Made by a program: the position numbers and the translations under genes
Assembly (NCBI RefSeq): GCF_018343525.1
Contig: NZ_JAGYPH010000002.1
Span: 434,001-498,000, forward strand
Length of the DNA: 64,000 nt
Direction: 5' to 3'
From: Lederbergia citrea
GTDB lineage: Bacteria > Bacillota > Bacilli > Bacillales > Bacillaceae_C
Shown here: in pieces, positions 8,841-17,372 of the stretch
Layout: the number at the start of each line of letters is the position of its first letter
Numbering within the stretch: position 1 is the stretch's first letter
Notes under the pieces: model-generated
Told to the model about the DNA's origin: nothing
The model's database searches: none
Seen by the model: the letters and a program-made list of their open reading frames with translations, nothing else

Positions 8841-9524
8841 ATGGAAATCTTAAAAATAGAGAATCTGTCTAAAGTGTATGGAAAAGGCGAAACGGCAGTA
8901 AAGGCCCTTAATGATGTTTCTTTTTCCGTGAAAAAAGGTGAATTCGTCGCCATTATTGGTCCCTCAGGTTCTGGAAAATCTACGCTATTGCATATGCTTG
9001 GCGGTGTCGACAAACCGACGGGCGGAAAAGTATTCGTTGATAACACGGATATTTATCACTTGAATGAAACCCAATTAGCCATTTTTAGACGTAGACAAAT
9101 CGGTTTAATCTATCAGTTTTATAATCTAATTCCCGTTCTTACGGTTGAAGAGAATATTACCCTGCCACTCCTGCTTGATGAACATAAGGTGGATAAAAAG
9201 CAGTTTGATGATATCGTGAGGACTTTAAATCTAGAAAACCGCTTAAACCATTTACCAAATCAGCTTTCCGGTGGGCAGCAGCAAAGGGTTTCGATTGGTA
9301 GAGCGCTAATTAGTAATCCTGCAATTATGCTCGCAGACGAGCCAACAGGTAATCTAGATAGTAAGAATAGCAGCGAAATCATTGATTTATTAAAAATGTT
9401 TAATAAAACATATAATCAGACACTTATTGTCATTACCCATGATGAACGAATTGCGCTACAAGCTGACAGAATTATTTCGATAGAAGATGGAAGGATTGCC
9501 AAGGATGAGGTGGTTCGTCCATGA
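8841..9524 (+). CDS. ABC transporter ATP-binding protein (MacB/LolD type)
   Basis: A 227-residue ATPase that would power the FtsX-type permease encoded immediately downstream. Walker A is GPSGSGKST, the Q-loop lies in LIYQFYNLIP, the signature is LSGGQQQRVSIGRAL, Walker B is IMLADEPTGNLD and the switch histidine is in VITHD. The start ATG at 8841 follows TATGGAGGT with normal spacing; an open frame reaching back to 8781 has no ribosome binding site. The stop codon overlaps the permease start by four bases (ATGA), showing translational coupling. Confidence 0.93.
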   Translation: MEILKIENLSKVYGKGETAVKALNDVSFSVKKGEFVAIIGPSGSGKSTLLHMLGGVDKPTGGKVFVDNTDIYHLNETQLAIFRRRQIGLIYQFYNLIPVLTVEENITLPLLLDEHKVDKKQFDDIVRTLNLENRLNHLPNQLSGGQQQRVSIGRALISNPAIMLADEPTGNLDSKNSSEIIDLLKMFNKTYNQTLIVITHDERIALQADRIISIEDGRIAKDEVVRP

Positions 9525-12112
9525 ACATCGTAAATAAACTAACGATTAGACATTTGAAGGAAAACAAGAGACGGACGCTTGTAACGATTATTGGAGTTAT
9601 TATTTCAGTTGCGATGCTGACCGCGGTCGCTACGCTTGCTGTTTCTTTCATGGATTTAATGAAAAGGCAGACGATTGCAAATGAAGGTGAATGGCATGTC
9701 CTTTATCAGGATGTCAATAAAAATCAACTTGATGCGATTAAAAATGATGAATCAACAAAAAAGGTTGTGCCCTCAAGGGACCTTGGCTATGCGCACTTAG
9801 AAGGTAGTCAAAATGAGAACAAGCCGTATTTGTTTGTAAAAGAATATAGCACAGAAGGTTTTAAACAGTATCCGATTGAATTGAGTCAAGGGCGACTTCC
9901 GCAAGCAGCCAATGAAGTGGTGATTTCAGAAGGAATTAAAAACAATGCAAAAGTCGATTACAAAATTGGTCAACAAATTACCCTGGATATCGGGGATAGA
10001 TTTATGAAAGACGAAGAAGCTAGCGATATTGTTCTTGATCAGACAAGTTCATTAACCTTTATGGACGATCAGTTAAATGAAGTGTTGAAAATGAAAGGAA
10101 CTGAAACTTTTACAATTGTCGGTGTGATTAAACGCCCTACGTGGGAACCGGCATGGGCACCCGGTTACACAATCATCACTTATCTAGATGAAAGTAGGAT
10201 TGGAGTATATGATGCGGTCAATGCAACAGTCGTATTAAAAAAAGTGAATAATTCCTTGTATAATCATGCACAGGACTTGGCAAAGAAAAACAAAATAGAA
10301 TCTATCAGCTTTAATAATAATTTACTTCGTTATTATGGTGTAACGAATAATGATGGCTTGAGCAGAACGCTTTTTTCCTTGTCGGCGATTATTATGGCTG
10401 TCATCATTATTGGATCCGTGTCGTTAATCTATAATGCTTTTGCGATTTCCGTCTCGGAGCGTTCTCGACACTTAGGCATGCTTGCGAGTGTAGGGGCTAC
10501 GAAAAGACAGAAGAGAAACTCGGTATTTTTTGAGGGCGTAGTTATTGGATTAATCAGTATCCCGATTGGAATCATTTCTGGCCTTGTCGGAATTGGTATT
10601 ACTTTTTTCTTCATAAACTCAATCATACAAGGAGCACTAGGGGTGACTGAAAAGTTAATCGTATCCGTCACGCCATTATCAATCTTGGTTTCCTGTGTCG
10701 TTTCGATGATCACGATATTTATTTCAACATATCTCCCAGCCATCAAAGCCTCGAAGATCTCTGCTATTGATGCGATTCGACAAACAACCGATGTGAAGCT
10801 TACAGGTAAAGCAGTGAAAACATCGAAATTTATACGAAAGATCTTCGGGATCGAAGCTGAAATCGGCTTAAAAAACTTAAAAAGAAACAAACGAAGATAC
10901 AAAGCAACTGTGTTTTCTCTCGTTATTAGCATTGTTTTATTTTTAGCGGTATCCTTTTTCACGGCAAATTTGAAAAAGTCGCTTGAGCTCTCACAGGATG
11001 GTGTGAATTATGATATTCAAGTATCGAAGGACGGTGAAATAACCGAAACGGAAGATCGATTGATGAAATCAATGGCTGCCCTTAATGATGTGACCGAATA
11101 TAGTTTGATTAAATCATTCGGTTTGTCCTCTTGGATTGACAAAGCATCCGTCGCTGATGAATTGGTTGATAATAGTATGTCTGAGGATGGGAAATTCTCT
11201 TACTTTATTCACCTGTATGCATTAGATGCGAAGAGCCTTCAAACTTACGCAAAAATGATTGGTGTGGATTATGAACAGTTATCGATAGATACAGGGAATG
11301 TATCGGGAATTGTGATTGATACAATCCCTTATCAAGATATGGGTACAGGGAAATATGTTGAAACGAAGGCGATTCATAAGGAAATTGGCCAAACTCTTGA
11401 TTTATACTATGGGGATAGAGAAAGCGGAGAAGAGAAACTTATAAATAAAATAAAGATTGCTGCATTGACAGATCAATTTCCAATGGGTATTTATCCAGCT
11501 GGGTTAGGTGGATTAGATGTCATTGTTTCTGACCAAGTCATGAATCAATTGGTTGATAAAAAGATGACTGATGATATTTATTCCCGTCTTTACCTGAAAA
11601 GTTCTGCCCCAATGAAAACACAAGGGGAAATCGAGGATATGAAGGAGGGCAATATGTATGTTCACAACTTATACCAAGCCAGACAACAAGAAGAACAGAT
11701 GATCATGCTAATGTCCGTGTTTACGTATGGATTTATCCTGTTAATTACTGCAATTTCGATTGCAAATATTTTCAATACAATTTCGACGAGCATATCTCTT
11801 CGAAAACGGGAATTTGCAATGCTAAAATCGGTTGGGATGACGCCAAAAGGCTTCAATAAAATGATTAACTATGAAAGTATTTTTTACGGAATTAAGTCTT
11901 TGCTCTACGGGCTTCCAATTAGCATCATTATTATGTATTTAATCCATAGGGCATTGATGAACAGCTTTAGCTATGGATTCACGCTTCCTTGGATGAGTAT
12001 TTTATATGTTATTGCTGCTGTATTTATCATCGTTAGCTCAGCGATGCTTTATTCCAGCGCAAAAGTAAAAAAAGAAAACATTATTGATGCTTTAAAGCAG
12101 GAGAGTATCTAA
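9521..12112 (+). CDS. ABC transporter permease with two MacB-core/FtsX modules
   Basis: An 863-residue membrane protein. The N-terminal half has a first helix (about 18-45), a large extracytoplasmic domain to about 280, then three helices (about 285-410) with the FtsX-type ISVSERSRHLGMLASVGATK. The second half repeats this plan from about 455, with a second extracellular domain and three final helices including LRKREFAMLKSVGMT. So it has eight helices and two ectodomains, not the ten-helix single-ectodomain BceB layout. Families like this export lipoproteins or peptides or act as mechanotransmitters; the substrate here is unknown. The two-component system upstream suggests induction by an envelope-active compound. 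Confidence 0.88.
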   Translation: MNIVNKLTIRHLKENKRRTLVTIIGVIISVAMLTAVATLAVSFMDLMKRQTIANEGEWHVLYQDVNKNQLDAIKNDESTKKVVPSRDLGYAHLEGSQNENKPYLFVKEYSTEGFKQYPIELSQGRLPQAANEVVISEGIKNNAKVDYKIGQQITLDIGDRFMKDEEASDIVLDQTSSLTFMDDQLNEVLKMKGTETFTIVGVIKRPTWEPAWAPGYTIITYLDESRIGVYDAVNATVVLKKVNNSLYNHAQDLAKKNKIESISFNNNLLRYYGVTNNDGLSRTLFSLSAIIMAVIIIGSVSLIYNAFAISVSERSRHLGMLASVGATKRQKRNSVFFEGVVIGLISIPIGIISGLVGIGITFFFINSIIQGALGVTEKLIVSVTPLSILVSCVVSMITIFISTYLPAIKASKISAIDAIRQTTDVKLTGKAVKTSKFIRKIFGIEAEIGLKNLKRNKRRYKATVFSLVISIVLFLAVSFFTANLKKSLELSQDGVNYDIQVSKDGEITETEDRLMKSMAALNDVTEYSLIKSFGLSSWIDKASVADELVDNSMSEDGKFSYFIHLYALDAKSLQTYAKMIGVDYEQLSIDTGNVSGIVIDTIPYQDMGTGKYVETKAIHKEIGQTLDLYYGDRESGEEKLINKIKIAALTDQFPMGIYPAGLGGLDVIVSDQVMNQLVDKKMTDDIYSRLYLKSSAPMKTQGEIEDMKEGNMYVHNLYQARQQEEQMIMLMSVFTYGFILLITAISIANIFNTISTSISLRKREFAMLKSVGMTPKGFNKMINYESIFYGIKSLLYGLPISIIIMYLIHRALMNSFSYGFTLPWMSILYVIAAVFIIVSSAMLYSSAKVKKENIIDALKQESI

Positions 12113-12121
12113 GTTCATCAT

Positions 12122-12156
12122 GTAAAAAGGCTTCTTAAAAAAAGAAGCCTTTTTAC
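12122..12156 (+). terminator. Terminator of the two-component/ABC cassette
   Basis: A perfect 15-bp stem (12122-12136 with 12142-12156) ending in an A/T-rich arm; strong rho-independent terminator. Confidence 0.9.
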
Positions 12157-12211
12157 TTATTTCCGTCTACCTTTTCCATACATATACGTCTTATAGTTAA
12201 GGAGGTTTGAA

Positions 12212-12724
12212 ATGAATGAATCGATATTGGGCGAAAAATTATATGAGCAGCTAGAAATCGTTAAGCGATATTTAATCAAAATGGGCGCAAGTTTGCAAGA
12301 TGCCGAAGATGTTGTCCAGGATACCGCGTATAAATTTTTAATTTATATTGACTCAATGAATATACGTCATATAGAAGCTTGGCTATTTCGTGCAGCTGTC
12401 AATCAATATGTGGATTTATGCAGAAAAAGAACGAGGCAAAGAAATATTCTATTGAGATTTAATTATGAAGAGCTGTTTGAGGAATATACGCCAGAGGCTG
12501 CAATATTGCAAAAGGAATTAAAGACTGATATCTCAAGTCTCATAAATCGGTTAAAGCCGAAATATGCAGAGGTTTTACTTTTGAAATACAGTGCTGATTT
12601 AAAAGTAACAGACATAGCCGAATTATACGACATGAAAGCCAATTCTGTAAAAACAATGCTTTATAGGGCTCGAAAAGATTTTATAAAAGAATATAGGAGG
12701 TATGAAGATGAGCGAAGAAAATGA
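12212..12724 (+). CDS. ECF-type RNA polymerase sigma factor
   Basis: A 170-residue alternative sigma factor containing only regions 2 and 4. Region 2 includes DAEDVVQDTAYKFLIYI and AWLFRAAVNQYVDLCRKR. Region 4 (about 115-165) includes the helix-turn-helix KVTDIAELYDMKANSVKTML. It follows an AAGGAGG ribosome binding site. The next gene overlaps its end and encodes a single-pass membrane protein, so the pair forms a sigma/anti-sigma unit that is probably autoregulated. I cannot match it to a named B. subtilis sigma factor. Confidence 0.9.
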   Translation: MNESILGEKLYEQLEIVKRYLIKMGASLQDAEDVVQDTAYKFLIYIDSMNIRHIEAWLFRAAVNQYVDLCRKRTRQRNILLRFNYEELFEEYTPEAAILQKELKTDISSLINRLKPKYAEVLLLKYSADLKVTDIAELYDMKANSVKTMLYRARKDFIKEYRRYEDERRK

Positions 12725-13679
12725 ATTGTTTTCAAAAGATGATCACTTTCGTGGTTTGGTAAAAAAGGCGAGAAGACATTCCGTGATTAGAACAGTCCTA
12801 ATTTCATTATTAATAAGTATTATTGTGTTCTTTAGTATTTTTTGGCTGAATAGTTTCCTTATGCAAAAGTCTATACAAAAATACTCCATGGACGATTCCC
12901 TTTGGAATTATATACATGGTGCTAATATTGAAAGTAACGGAACTTCGTATAATTATAATTTGCTTTCAGCTGTTGGAAAAACTGATTTTTATAAAGATAT
13001 AGATGGAATACTCGTTCCTTGGACACCTTCAGAAAGAGTCTTTTCTATTTTTGGTAAGTCAAGTCTAGTTACTTCAAGTGGTGCCTCAACAGGAATTACT
13101 CTTATAGGGGCGGACAGAGTACCGTATTTTTATAATGGGGAAAGAGTAATTGAATTTTACCATCCAAAAGTAAACAATGAAAATATTGTGGATGATAGAA
13201 AAATTCTCACGAATATTCCGGAGGATAAGGTAATCGAACTAGCTTATTCATTTGACGATAACTATACAATAGAAGAAGTAGAGAAAGTGTTCAAAGACGA
13301 TATGGTCTGGCTGTGGGTAAATGCATACGATGAAGAAGAGATGAGAAAGGATAACGAGGTTATTGAGGAACATGATAAGCGCGGCCACACAATCATCGGT
13401 GATTCAGCCTTTGGGTTTCATTATAATAGTAGAGAGCCTAATGGCGGAGCGGAATACTTTATCTCAAGCTTGGAACAAATGAAAAAGAAGGGATCTAACA
13501 AATCATCTGCAGAAGATTTAATCAATAGAATAACGAATAATGATGAAAAAAAATTAACTCCTGAGAACCTTGAAATTATCGGGGTAGTTGTTACAGGTAG
13601 CCCAAAAGAATTAATGAAGTATAATGATGTTCCAATGATTAGGGCTGCAACTCTTGGTGTAACTGTGGATAAGTATTAA
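12708..13679 (+). CDS. Membrane-bound anti-sigma regulator (Sigma_reg_N/Sigma_reg_C type)
   Basis: A 323-residue protein with a cytoplasmic N-terminus (about residues 1-25, FSKDDHFRGLVKKARRHSV), one membrane helix (about 28-50) and a large extracytoplasmic domain. The layout matches the sigma factor regulator N- and C-terminal domain families that partner ECF sigma factors in Bacillus. It presumably holds the upstream sigma factor inactive until an envelope signal arrives. The ATG at 12708 is used because AGGAGG (12695-12700) is seven bases upstream; the ATG at 12702 is too close. The gene overlaps the sigma gene by 17 bases. There is no zinc-anti-sigma HxxxCxxC motif. Confidence 0.8.
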   Translation: MSEENELFSKDDHFRGLVKKARRHSVIRTVLISLLISIIVFFSIFWLNSFLMQKSIQKYSMDDSLWNYIHGANIESNGTSYNYNLLSAVGKTDFYKDIDGILVPWTPSERVFSIFGKSSLVTSSGASTGITLIGADRVPYFYNGERVIEFYHPKVNNENIVDDRKILTNIPEDKVIELAYSFDDNYTIEEVEKVFKDDMVWLWVNAYDEEEMRKDNEVIEEHDKRGHTIIGDSAFGFHYNSREPNGGAEYFISSLEQMKKKGSNKSSAEDLINRITNNDEKKLTPENLEIIGVVVTGSPKELMKYNDVPMIRAATLGVTVDKY

Positions 13680-13725
13680 CGCAATTTTGGTAAACGTGAA
13701 GAAAAAATAACCTTTGAAATAACAT

Positions 13726-13762
13726 AAAACCTGAGGAAAAAAAACCATTTCCCTCAGGTTTT
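13726..13762. terminator. Bidirectional terminator
   Basis: AAAACCTGAGG (13726-13736) pairs with CCTCAGGTTTT (13752-13762) between two convergent genes, with A and T runs on both sides. Confidence 0.85.
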
Positions 13763-13798
13763 ACTAATATACTATGTCATTTTCCCGGCTAAGCACAC

Positions 13799-14359
13799 TT
13801 AACCCGCAATTTGATTATTCGTTTTAGCTGCTAATTGTTGATAAATGAGCAAGTCTCGGTTGTAGCATGCTGTATAACTTAATAAACTATCGAATTTAAC
13901 TTTTTCAAAGCATTCCCAATCGATAACATGATAGAGGCGATTTAGCTTTTCTGCATTGGTCCAAGCGCTTTCCTCGAATACATAATCCATTTCATGAATT
14001 TCAATGTCCGCCTTAAATAATTCGATATTTAATTTTCGTTCACGGAAAGGTGCTTTTCTCTTTATTTTTATGAGCTCTATCATTCTTGGGATGGAAGAGA
14101 GCAATGCCTCACGATCGAGAAAATGCCCTAACTCATGCAAGGTTATAGCCTTTATATACACTTCCAGCCCTACAGCATTGTACATTTCCAATCTGGCTTT
14201 AGGTAACCTTTTGGAATCGAAGATTAGATAATTTTTTATAAACTCATAGCACATATTTACTCCTGTGCGCTGATGTCTAACCTCTATATTCATTTCGACT
14301 GAATTTATTGTTGCTTGAATTAATTTTTTTATTTGTTTCTTTTTGACTCTCTTTTTCAT
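13799..14359 (-). CDS. Small zincin-like protein with an HELGH motif
   Basis: A 186-residue protein that I do not recognise. The segment AITLHELGHFLDRE at about residues 91-104 has the HExxH zinc-metalloprotease signature in a hydrophobic-then-HELGH context, as in real zincins. A glutamate-rich stretch, YVFEESAWTNAEKL, about 50 residues later could supply the third metal ligand. No signal peptide or membrane helix is visible and the N-terminus is strongly basic (MKKRVKKKQIKK), so it is probably cytosolic. It is a single-gene unit facing the sigma operon. Function unknown; a peptidase role is inference. Confidence 0.65.
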   Translation of the reverse strand: MKKRVKKKQIKKLIQATINSVEMNIEVRHQRTGVNMCYEFIKNYLIFDSKRLPKARLEMYNAVGLEVYIKAITLHELGHFLDREALLSSIPRMIELIKIKRKAPFRERKLNIELFKADIEIHEMDYVFEESAWTNAEKLNRLYHVIDWECFEKVKFDSLLSYTACYNRDLLIYQQLAAKTNNQIAG

Positions 14360-14678
14360 TAGATTCCTCTTTTTTTTATAATGTATATGAAATCACGTAT
14401 GTCAATATGACTATTTCCATAATGGGAACTATTTTACCATGGGGTTGTGGAAAAAAATAGATAGATTTTTTCCTATTATTGTGCTAGTAGCATCATCATC
14501 AAGCCTTCATGCAGAACGGAGATATGTGAAAATAGGGTGCTGATGGGAGTCCTAATGCTTTCATAAGTACAGTTATTTGAATAAATAAGCAAAAGCGGTA
14601 CTCATGGACCGTTCATGAGTATTAGTATTCACCTTTTGCAATAAAAAAACCTGAGGGAAAATTTCCCCTCAGGTTTTT
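14360..14678. other. Gene-free spacer with a nested hairpin
   Basis: No reading frame with a ribosome binding site is evident. The only structure is a nested inverted repeat at 14589-14639: GCAAAAG pairs with CTTTTGC, and inside it TACTCATG (14599-14606) pairs with CATGAGTA (14614-14621). It lacks a T run, so it is not a classical terminator. Confidence 0.5.
14644..14678 (-). terminator. Terminator of the yojF-bshB2 operon
   Basis: AAAAAACCTGAGG (14644-14656) pairs with CCTCAGGTTTTTT across a short AT loop with one bulge. The core CCTGAGG is shared with the terminator at 13726-13762. Confidence 0.8.
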
Positions 14679-15362
14679 TCATAATACTTTATCTTTTTCC
14701 CAATCATACGTCCAAAATCGCTCTATTTGCCAACGGGCCAGTAACTCAGGGCTTTCTTCAGCCAGTTGTTTTTCCATATCAGCAAGCATCCATGCGGTTT
14801 GTGAAATATGTGCTTTTAATGCTTCAAGCTTATTCTTCCAAGCCGCACTGACATCATGAACAATGTCGGGCTTTCCGATTTCTGCTTCGTGATTATTTGA
14901 AAAGGCTACACAGTGTAGCTTTGGACGGTTTTCAATCGGTAATCGGCGTACTGCCCGTACAACCGCTCTTCCAGTTGCCTCGTGATCGGGATGAACGGAG
15001 TAGCCGGGATAAAATGAGATGACAAGTGAAGGATTCAGTTCTTCAATCAGCTCAAATACCATATTGGCAAGCTCTTCATCGTTTTCAAATTCAAGGGTCT
15101 TATCTCGATATCCCATCATGCGCAAATCGGTGAGACCCATTGCTTTTGCTGCAGCTTCAAGTTCAGCTTTGCGGATTTTTGGCAATGATTCTCTCGTTGC
15201 AAACGGAGGATTCCCTAGATTTCTACCCATTTCCCCCAGCGTCAGGCAGGCGTATGTAACAGGTGTGCCGTTTTGGATATAACTAGATATTGTACCTGAT
15301 ACCCCGAAAGCCTCGTCATCAGGATGAGGAAACACTACTAAAACTTGGCGTTCTTTTTCCAT
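14679..15362 (-). CDS. bshB2: Bacillithiol biosynthesis deacetylase BshB2
   Basis: A 227-residue LmbE/PIG-L-type zinc deacetylase that removes the acetyl group from GlcNAc-malate in bacillithiol synthesis. The zinc motif PHPDDE is at about residues 12-17, and the later histidine is in GYSVHPDHEATGRAV. Length and sequence fit B. subtilis YojG (BshB2), which is partly redundant with BshB1. It lies directly downstream of yojF, the same pairing as in B. subtilis. A bshB1 gene is not in the window, so redundancy cannot be judged. Confidence 0.9.
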   Translation of the reverse strand: MEKERQVLVVFPHPDDEAFGVSGTISSYIQNGTPVTYACLTLGEMGRNLGNPPFATRESLPKIRKAELEAAAKAMGLTDLRMMGYRDKTLEFENDEELANMVFELIEELNPSLVISFYPGYSVHPDHEATGRAVVRAVRRLPIENRPKLHCVAFSNNHEAEIGKPDIVHDVSAAWKNKLEALKAHISQTAWMLADMEKQLAEESPELLARWQIERFWTYDWEKDKVL

Positions 15363-15381
15363 TAGCGTACATCCCTTTCTT

Positions 15382-15729
15382 TTACTCGAACGGTGTTTTA
15401 CTAATTTCTAATGCGACAGCGAGTTTTCCATCATAACCATGGCCCGCAAGCAGCAGCCTTCCAAGATCATCCATTTCAAAATGGGTAAGGCCTTCTGCAT
15501 AAATCCAACCAATTGGCAGCTTCAAACCAGCGCGATACGGACCGTCTCCAACAATTTTTCCATGCTCGTAACAAACTTGGGCATTGCGTATATATGCCCC
15601 CGCTGAGAAGAAAGATTCGTCCGCGTGTGAAGCGTAGGCGCCGTTCGTTGTTTCTAAATGTATGTAAACGTTCTCGCCGGCAAATGCATTAATTAATTCC
15701 TGTACTTTTAAAATATTTATTTCTTCCAT
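15382..15729 (-). CDS. yojF: YojF family protein (DUF1806)
   Basis: A 115-residue protein of unknown function that always seems to travel with BshB2, as here (19 bp gap). The start ATG at 15729 follows GGAAGGAGG by eight bases; an in-frame ATG at 15750 would place the ribosome binding site inside the gene. Motifs such as SHADESFFSAGAYIRN and GLKLPIGWIYAEGLTHFE are typical. No membrane segment. A helper role in bacillithiol metabolism is inferred only from the gene pair. Confidence 0.85.
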   Translation of the reverse strand: MEEINILKVQELINAFAGENVYIHLETTNGAYASHADESFFSAGAYIRNAQVCYEHGKIVGDGPYRAGLKLPIGWIYAEGLTHFEMDDLGRLLLAGHGYDGKLAVALEISKTPFE

Positions 15730-15873
15730 GTGTGTGGCCTCCTTCCTCATGGACCGATATGATTATTTTACTAAAAATAGTGGGAGAATACCATGTGATT
15801 GCACTTTGATAGGGTGCCTTTAATATTTTTAATATGGTAAAATGGATTGATAAACAGGAGAGGAGGGAATAGA

Positions 15874-16200
15874 GTGGAGAAAAAATTAGATCTTATTTTA
15901 CAAAAATTGGACAAGATTGAAATCCAATTGGAAAGTCACAGTGAAATATTGAATAGTCATACTAAAATATTGGAACATCATAGTGAAATTTTAGCACGTC
16001 ATACTGAAATACTCGATAGTCACGGTGAAACATTGCATAGCCATAGTGAGAAATTAGAACAATTAGAAGCTAAAGTTGAAGCCAATAGTAAAGATCTTGA
16101 ATTAATCAAAAAGACAATGGTTACACAATCTGATTTACATTACTATGATCAAAAAATTTCTGAACATGATCGAGAAATTATGAAGATTAAACTCAGTTAA
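15874..16200 (+). CDS. Short coiled-coil protein with tandem His-containing heptads
   Basis: A 108-residue protein not recognised. Residues about 18-65 consist of at least six consecutive seven-residue repeats of the form S/H-H-S/T-E-I-L-x (for example SHTKILE, HHSEILA, RHTEILD, SHSEKLE), a regular coiled coil with a histidine at the same heptad position each turn. The GTG at 15874 is six bases after AGGAGGG. No membrane helix or signal peptide. It is a monocistronic gene. It could be an oligomerising adaptor; a metal-binding role for the aligned histidines is speculative. Confidence 0.7.
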   Translation: MEKKLDLILQKLDKIEIQLESHSEILNSHTKILEHHSEILARHTEILDSHGETLHSHSEKLEQLEAKVEANSKDLELIKKTMVTQSDLHYYDQKISEHDREIMKIKLS

Positions 16201-16278
16201 TAATTCCCCTTAAGAATTGCTCCTACTGGATATCAACAACTTTTATTCCCTACAATTGCCACGGAAGGTAAAAATTAA

Positions 16279-16312
16279 CCCGGTAGAGACGAAAAGTCTC
16301 TCCGGGCTTTTA
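16279..16312. terminator. Bidirectional terminator between the coiled-coil gene and pdxK
   Basis: CCCGG-AGAGAC type stem (16279-16290 with 16296-16306, one bulged T), loop GAAAA, then CTTTT on the plus strand. Confidence 0.8.
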
Positions 16313-16313
16313 A

Positions 16314-17135
16314 TTAATTTTTCACACTGCCTACAAATTGATTATAGGCACCGTGCATAACAGGTCCAACGTATTGGTTCAACTTCCAGCCATGTTCAAT
16401 TGCGGCCGTTACAAATTCTTTCGCAGCGGAAACTGCTTCATGAACAGATTTTCCTTTTGCCAAATTAGCCGTAATGGCTGCAGCGAATGTACAGCCTGCA
16501 CCATGGTTGTATGTTGTATCTAGCTTGTCTTTTTCAAGAAGTGTAAAATCCTTGCCATCATAGAATAGGTCAACAGCTTTATCGTGATTTAAGCCTTTTC
16601 CACCTTTAATGACGACATTTTTTGCACCGAGGTCATGAATTTTGGCAGCTGCTTCTTTCATATCATCAATCGTTTTAATCGGACCTGTTTTAGCGAGCTG
16701 CCATGCTTCGAACAGGTTTGGAGTTACTACTGTAGCTCTTGGTATTAGCAATTCGCGCATTGCATCAGTATTTTCCGGTTGTAATACTTCGTCTTCACCT
16801 TTGCAAACCATGACAGGGTCGATGACGATGTTATTCAGTTTGTGCTCATCGATTTTTTTGGCACCAAGTTCGATAATATCAACAGAACCTAACATTCCAG
16901 TCTTCATTGCATCAATGCCGACAGAAAGAATCGTATTTAATTGTTTTTCCACTGTATCAACGTCAATCGGAAATACTCCGTGGCTCCAGCCATTTGCCGG
17001 ATCCATTGTGACAATCGATGTTAAAGCCGTCATACCGTAGACGCCATTTTCTTGAAAAGTTTTTAAATCTGCTTGTATACCTGCACCGCCGCTTGAATCA
17101 GATCCGGCGAGTGTCAATGTTTTTTTCATTGTCAT
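16314..17135 (-). CDS. pdxK: Pyridoxine/pyridoxal/pyridoxamine kinase (ThiD-like family)
   Basis: A 273-residue ribokinase-fold enzyme phosphorylating B6 vitamers (and possibly HMP). AGSDSSGGAGIQADLKTFQ at the N-terminus and DPVMVCKG, TPNLFEA and the anion-hole region HGAGCTFAAAITA are diagnostic. It closely matches B. subtilis PdxK (formerly annotated ThiD, ywdB), including the HGAGC rather than the GTGC of true ThiD. The ATG follows GGGAGG. In B. subtilis this gene lies near ung, as it does loosely here. Confidence 0.9.
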   Translation of the reverse strand: MTMKKTLTLAGSDSSGGAGIQADLKTFQENGVYGMTALTSIVTMDPANGWSHGVFPIDVDTVEKQLNTILSVGIDAMKTGMLGSVDIIELGAKKIDEHKLNNIVIDPVMVCKGEDEVLQPENTDAMRELLIPRATVVTPNLFEAWQLAKTGPIKTIDDMKEAAAKIHDLGAKNVVIKGGKGLNHDKAVDLFYDGKDFTLLEKDKLDTTYNHGAGCTFAAAITANLAKGKSVHEAVSAAKEFVTAAIEHGWKLNQYVGPVMHGAYNQFVGSVKN

Positions 17136-17224
17136 CGAACTTTCCTCCCAGCTTGCGCTTGATGTTTATTTTTAGAATATAACAATCGTTTATTAAAAGA
17201 AAGAGATATTATTTATGAAATCGC

Positions 17225-17253
17225 TTTACAGCCAACTTCTTACATAGTAAAAT
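17225..17253 (+). promoter_or_regulatory. SigA promoter for the leader peptide and RsgA-like gene
   Basis: TTTACA and TAAAAT are separated by exactly 17 bases, giving a transcript starting near 17260 and a leader of about 275 bases before the RsgA-like start. Confidence 0.65.
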
Positions 17254-17297
17254 AAATATGTAAAAATACACCTTATTTTCCAAAGGAGGAATGTAGT

Positions 17298-17372
17298 ATG
17301 GAGAATGTAATTATGAAAACTTTAGACAATTTCATCATGCTGCCCGTGGAAAAAGGTGTCAATTCGCATTAA
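17298..17372 (+). CDS. 24-residue leader peptide upstream of the RsgA-like gene
   Basis: A short frame encodes MENVIMKTLDNF then IMLPVEKGVNSH. It has an excellent AAAGGAGG site eight bases before the ATG and ends 162 bases before the main gene. Its last third (17341-17353) is one arm of a 13-bp stem with 17400-17412. This is the layout of ribosome-mediated attenuation leaders. It is too short to have homologues I could recognise, so the evidence is position and structure. Confidence 0.6.
   Translation: MENVIMKTLDNFIMLPVEKGVNSH

Noticed and set aside
10429-10962. 177-codon open frame on the minus strand
   Set aside because: Lies wholly opposite the FtsX permease gene, has no ribosome binding site and no recognisable protein features.
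14641-14678. Recent duplication of the terminator at 13726-13762
   Set aside because: Both share CCTGAGG/CCTCAGG, but loops and flanks differ, so simple convergence of short terminator stems is enough.
17298-17372. Toxin-type small peptide
   Set aside because: The peptide is hydrophilic without a membrane helix, and its codons form part of the attenuator stem, so a leader role fits better.
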